Origin: Ciona savignyi
Taxonomy: Eukaryota > Chordata > Ascidiacea > Phlebobranchia > Cionidae
Assembly (NCBI GenBank): GCA_000149265.1
Contig: CH000170.1
Span: forward strand, 113,801-177,800
Reading direction: 5' to 3'
Length of the DNA: 64,000 nt
The number at the start of each line of letters is the position of its first letter. Within the stretch, counting starts at the first letter, position 1. Below are positions 59,601-64,000 of the stretch, piece by piece. A program made the translations under genes and the position numbers. The notes under the pieces were generated by a model, which saw nothing but the letters and a program-made list of their open reading frames with translations, ran no database searches and was not told the origin of the DNA.

Positions 59601-61277
59601 CGACAATAGACAGGCTTATACAATCTTACGACTGTTTTTTTTGTTTTAACACCGCTTAAATGTGCACGTAAACGTGAAAAAAATCGACTCACAGGAAATA
59701 ATCTGAAAACCTTGACTCGCACGAATCGTTTTCCACCATGTTTCTTGAACCGTGGAAGCGGGACAACCACGTCACGCAAGTGTTGAGAGAATAGAATGAT
59801 TAGAAACATCGTCCTTATAATAATAGACGTGTTAGAAACCCGCCAATGGAAAACAACATCGACTTACAAAAAGGAAATGCCCCAATGCTTGCCTGCAAAG
59901 TCTCCAGCAGGCCCGAACAGACCGAGACCAACCAACGTAATAGTTGGTGCAATGGTCAGCGGTCCAATACGAGACATCAGCAAACCCACCAAACCGGTTA
60001 AACCGAGGAAAACTTGTGTGCACGAGGCTACCATGATAGCTCCTTGCACCTGAAGAACATAAAGTTTTAAACTTTTTTTCAGATCTCTGTCGCCATTTTC
60101 GGCCAGACGACCGTACAAGTTTTGATTAATTTTGTCAGTTTATTCGCCTAATAGATAAAGCCACCGGCCGCCTGACTGGTAAAAATGCATCTATCTACGG
60201 ACATCTTAATCCTGTACAGCACACTGCTATAGTCCAGGTAATCCGACGGTTGAAAGTAATCTGATTATTGGCACTGGTTTAGGATTTCCACGAAACATAT
60301 TCGACTACCTGCACCATTCGAATTTTCCAGAAGTCTGCGGGGATTGAACTTGTAGTAACATTGCTTGATACTGATGTATTACCAATGTTTGTTACATTGC
60401 TTGGCAGCGGGTCGGACACCGAGTTCATGATAGCAATCGCAGGTGTAAGAAAGGAGAAAGCCGCTCCTTGTACAATTGGGAGCCTGAATTAGAAAACAAC
60501 TGATTGGACAATGTTTAGGCATAGGAATTTTCTATATCCCAGTAAATGGGAAAACGCCAGGAGCGTTAATACACGGGCAACCGTTAGATTTCCTCGCATC
60601 CATTGTCAGGTAACCAAAGCTATAGTTTACGAGTGATCTAGTTTCTCTAATTAGCGTAAACAAATCGGTGTATGTATTAGTATCTGCATGAAAGATAAAT
60701 CAGTTTAGGTGGATAAACGAAACGTAATGGTAACTCCCATCGTGTCAACTATATATTACACGTCAGAACAACCAGTTTGTTTATTTTGACTTTCTATCGC
60801 GAAATCTGCCACCTTTTAATTATGCTACAAGGATTATTTTTGTCTTAAAAGTGAAATGAAGCTGTAACATACATACCTGTTCCCTATTAAGGTTTGAAGA
60901 AGTGTGCTTATTCCCGACGCAAAGAAAATAGTGCTAATAATCTGGCCTTTTGCAACGTTGTTGTTGGCTATTCCAAGAGGCCCCGCTAGTATAAGAGGGA
61001 CTGCCACAGTTGAGCCGAACATAGTCAGGTAATGCTGTAGAATATAATAAACGTTTAATGCGATAATAATTCCTAACCGTGTCAATATATCAATCAATTT
61101 TACCTGAAACCCCAGCAAAATACACATATACCATGGCGGTACATCTGTTACTCCGTATAAAAGTTCGTTTTTTGTTTTATTTTCGTTCAAATTTGGTTCG
61201 TTACTGACTTCACTATGTGAACCCAGAGGTTTCTTCGTTTGCATTTCGATCTCATTTTCAACCGGTATGCTAGACAT
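56633..61277 (-). CDS. SLC23A: SLC23-family nucleobase/ascorbate transporter
   Basis: Sodium-dependent plasma-membrane transporter related to vertebrate SVCT1/2. Twelve exons in one frame: 61104-61277, 60877-61034, 60315-60483, 59868-60049, 59693-59813, 59336-59492, 58501-58648, 58046-58151, 57729-57834, 57504-57671, 56964-57059, 56633-56736; 562 residues. Landmarks in order: [131 protein letters not shown]. The signature region [16 protein letters not shown] is intact. The extracellular loop of exon 3 has several N-X-T sites. The tail is shorter than in vertebrates and ends DLPGW if the last exon is read to its stop; a further exon is possible. Confidence 0.93.
57187..57470 (-). mobile_element. 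SINE, near full length
   Basis: Reverse-strand copy inside the SLC23 intron 57060-57503: GAATGAGAAAACCAAGGGAG, GTCAGATCACCTCGCGCC, TTCTGCTGGGTTCAGACAAT, GCCTTGCCCAAGGACACAAC and a degraded head. Confidence 0.85.
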
Positions 61278-62596
61278 TTGTACAACTAATCTAATTATTA
61301 ATCATGTAAAGCTGCAAAAAAACTATTTATTTTAATCTGTAATGTCGCTTATATTACTTACTGGTCTTTGCGGCAGAGTGTAGCAATAACAAAATTATTT
61401 CTTGTATTATTGACTTTTGTTTAACCGGTTTTATCTGTTTCTTATACAGTATGCATGTTCATTAAAGTGTATTTTTAATCGTTATTAAAGAAACCAAACA
61501 AAAAAAGTGTCGTTAATAAAGAAAACCGAAGTAAAAAAACCCCTGCTTTTTCTTTGTTTTTATTGTTTGCGGATTGCTGTGGTAAGAGGGGCAGGCGCAT
61601 TTGACTGTTGCTCGTCATTGGCCAAAATTTACCTTAGGCTGTCTTCTCGTTGCAATGCTGGTAGGTGGCTGACACTGATTTCTGATAATAACTACATACA
61701 TGGATCGAACTGTAACTTCTTGATTTTATTCAGCATTTCTGTACGTAAGGTTATTCTGCTTGTTTTTTGTTCATAAAATCACGACAATATATACCAAATA
61801 AATAAGATCACGAGGACAGGCTAGGTGTGGACGGCTTTTATAACTGTGTGAAATGGGTCGCGTTTGTTTTAAAACAGCGGATATTGCATCAACTAAACTT
61901 ACTGTACTGGGTCATAAACTACGACGCAAATAGTTTCCCGGTATTAAAACAAGTTTACATGTAGTAAGTACAAAAGTAAAAATTGTGTAAAAACAAATAA
62001 TATCTAGAAATCGAAATAGCGATTCACCACAATTCTGACTTTCAAGAGAATGTTAATCACTAAATATACTACACTAGCATGGTTGCTGCTCTCTCTGCCA
62101 TTTCTTGGTCAAACGCAACGTACCGGCGAGTACGTGCAGCACACAGTTTGCTTTCTTAAGCGGAAACAATTGGAAGGCTGGCTGCAATGAAAACAGTGCA
62201 GCGTGATCGAAACGTTTAGGTGAAACGGTTCTTGTGGCCAGGGGACTACAATGCCACTAACACGTCGCTGGCTCTATAAACATCGAAATAGTTCAAATTC
62301 TTTTCCGTCTTTAGAGGACGAGACAGGGTAATCTGGCGATTGATCATGTTCAACCCCCCTTACCATACATTGGGTTTATAAAGCATCTCATGAACACAAG
62401 TTTGTGCATCTTGTTTCTGTACTGTATCTGTTCATCTGTCTTATGCGTGTGAGCATCAATTATTGCGCGTTTTATCTTATTTTGCGTGCTTCAAGTGCCT
62501 TTCTCCTCTCCCAACATTCAGACACGTGCAACCACTCAAGCGTGTTATTTTCAGTGAACACTGAATCGTCGCGATCGTTGTCTACAGCGAGGAATT
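61278..62596. promoter_or_regulatory. Divergent intergenic region, SLC23 and ABHD14
   Basis: About 1.3 kb between two divergent genes, so it should contain both promoters. No additional gene seen; the frame at 61507-61776 has no domain. A short degraded SINE tail lies at about 62325-62365. Confidence 0.5.
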
Positions 62597-63883
62597 ATGA
62601 GTTACGTAACCGTTAATGGTCTGTGTGTATATTACCGCGAGTTTGGTGCTAACTTAAGCGATAGTAATGGAACTGTATTGCTATTGCATGGAATGCGATT
62701 CTCTTCAAAAACATGGAAAGATTTAGGAACATTGGAGAGATTAGAAAAGTTGAAATACAGAGCTATAGCTGTTGACCTACCAGGTAGGAGGTTAATAAGT
62801 AACATGGTTGCTCAAAAGTAGTGACTACAATGGACATTTCTACTGAATATCACGTGTTACAACTGCTCTACAAGTTTAGCTGCAGTAATAATGTACCATA
62901 CTCAAAATTGTGTTTTATTTAGACAAATATTTCTGATGTTTATCCTGGAGGATGAGGAAATAAATGACTTTAAAGGTTTATCTTTAATAAACATCTAATA
63001 TCTTGCTCCCACGGTCCAGTTAAGCCAGCTAATACAGTTTTGTTATAAATGCACTGTTATTATTAAAACGTTGCTCTGAACTTAGTTCACCCCATCCAAA
63101 CAATTTGGCTCAGACAACTTCCTTTCAATGCCTTGCCTATGAGTGCAGCCTACTCGCCAGCCACCAGTTCCGATCCCACAGCCATTTGGTCAAAAGGAGA
63201 TGTACAAGCCCATCCATTTTTTTCTGCCAGATCACTCACTTCTGTGAAATGATTTCAACCAAGCTCTTTAATTTTTATTAGACAAATCAAAAGTTTAAAT
63301 TTAAGGCAGATTGATTTCGTGCATTGAAATGTTTTGTTTCCAGGGTACGGGCAATCGAAAGACACAAAGGTTCCCCCAGAAAAAGGGAAATTCATTGCTG
63401 ACGTGTGCGATCAGTTGTCGATTGATCGTCCGATTGTTATAAGCCCTTCTATGAGCGGAGAGTATTCGTTGCAGTTTTTGCATGGTGGGTAGTAGATACT
63501 AGTCATTCTGTGGTCGATTCATAATTGGGGCGGTTTGTTCCAATTTTCTGCATCTCTTGGACCAATCAAACTAAAAACAAATAGAACTATATTTTGATTA
63601 ACATAATTATAGAATGTTTACTATAAACATGGCATACTTGCCTTGTTAAAGTATCCTTGCTATTTAACAAAATCGGATTCCAACTAGACAAAAAAGCTAT
63701 ATCTTCGCTCAACTTTTAATACGAAGATAAAATAGATTATTGTGGTGTGTGACTCACTTAAGCTTTCCACAGAATTTGGTAACTTAAAGATGAAAGCTTA
63801 TATTCCAATTGCTCCGGTGTCTACTGAGAAGTATTCGAATGAGGATTACAGCAATGTAAGAACGCCCACGTTCATCGTGTTCG
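62597..63883 (+). CDS. ABHD14: ABHD14-type alpha/beta hydrolase, 5' part
   Basis: Exons 62597-62783, 63344-63484 and 63773-63883 join in frame (phase 1 each time). The last ends at a GTGAGT donor, so the gene continues beyond the window. The start matches the family: MSYVTVNGLCVYYREFG, then the oxyanion-loop region LLLHGMRFSSKTW and AIAVDLPGYGQS. The nucleophile elbow is SPSMSGEYSL, corresponding to the catalytic Ser of ABHD14B. YIPIAPVSTEKYSNEDY and TPTFIVFG follow. The catalytic Asp and His would be encoded downstream. No signal peptide is evident, which favours the cytosolic ABHD14B type over ABHD14A. In mammals ABHD14B is reported as a lysine deacetylase. Confidence 0.92.
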
Positions 63884-64000
63884 GTGAGTTTAATTGTAAA
63901 ATAAATTATGAATGACTCCATTGTTTGGAAACTCGTATATGGGCATAAGACAAACTAAATATTAGTGTAGGATAATTATGAATGTTTTTTTCGATACGAT

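Noticed and set aside
61507-61776. 89-codon plus-strand frame between SLC23 and ABHD14
   Set aside because: No domain, no splice support and low-complexity start; it lies in the divergent promoter region.

Overview
The window is a piece of a Ciona (sea squirt, tunicate) genome, most likely C. intestinalis/robusta. Three things point there: two tandem copies of the ascidian Zic-related gene Zic-r.b (ZicL), compact intron-rich chordate genes in an AT-rich background, and a dispersed tRNA-headed SINE of a kind I recall being described in Ciona. Two runs of 100 N (17952-18051 and 43179-43278) are scaffold gaps.

Region 1 (1-13.5 kb) is a tandem array that pairs a 5S rRNA gene with a Zic-r.b gene. 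5S copies lie at 272, 7992 and 12627; the third has lost its 3' end. Zic-r.b copies lie at 4811 (frameshifted) and 10596 (intact, 355 aa). The spacers hold long inverted repeats and several copies of a segment containing a 16-mer that, from memory, equals the Ciona spliced leader.

Region 2 (14.6-29.2 kb, minus strand) is one gene that I assembled from 20 small exons whose splice phases all agree. It encodes a secreted, heavily N-glycosylated coiled-coil protein of at least 1,115 residues with no family I can name. Its introns are full of SINEs.

Region 3 (31.0-37.2 kb, plus) is a six-exon gene for a 751-residue basic protein with repeated RPKSA-like motifs and a charged helix, probably cytoskeletal or ciliary. 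Region 4 (39.0-45.6 kb, plus) is a ten-exon alpha-1,6-fucosyltransferase (FUT8).

Region 5 (47.3-56.5 kb) is a local segmental duplication. It holds a five-exon secreted C-type lectin-domain gene and, inverted, a second copy of its promoter and signal-peptide exon spliced to an unrelated small cysteine-containing exon. Direct repeats flank the pair, and one of them has been split by a 1.7-kb element with terminal direct repeats.

Region 6 (56.6-61.3 kb, minus) is a 12-exon SLC23 nucleobase/ascorbate transporter. Region 7 (62.6 kb to the end, plus) is the first three exons of an ABHD14-type alpha/beta hydrolase. All exon structures were read by eye from GT/GC-AG boundaries and phase, not from transcript data.
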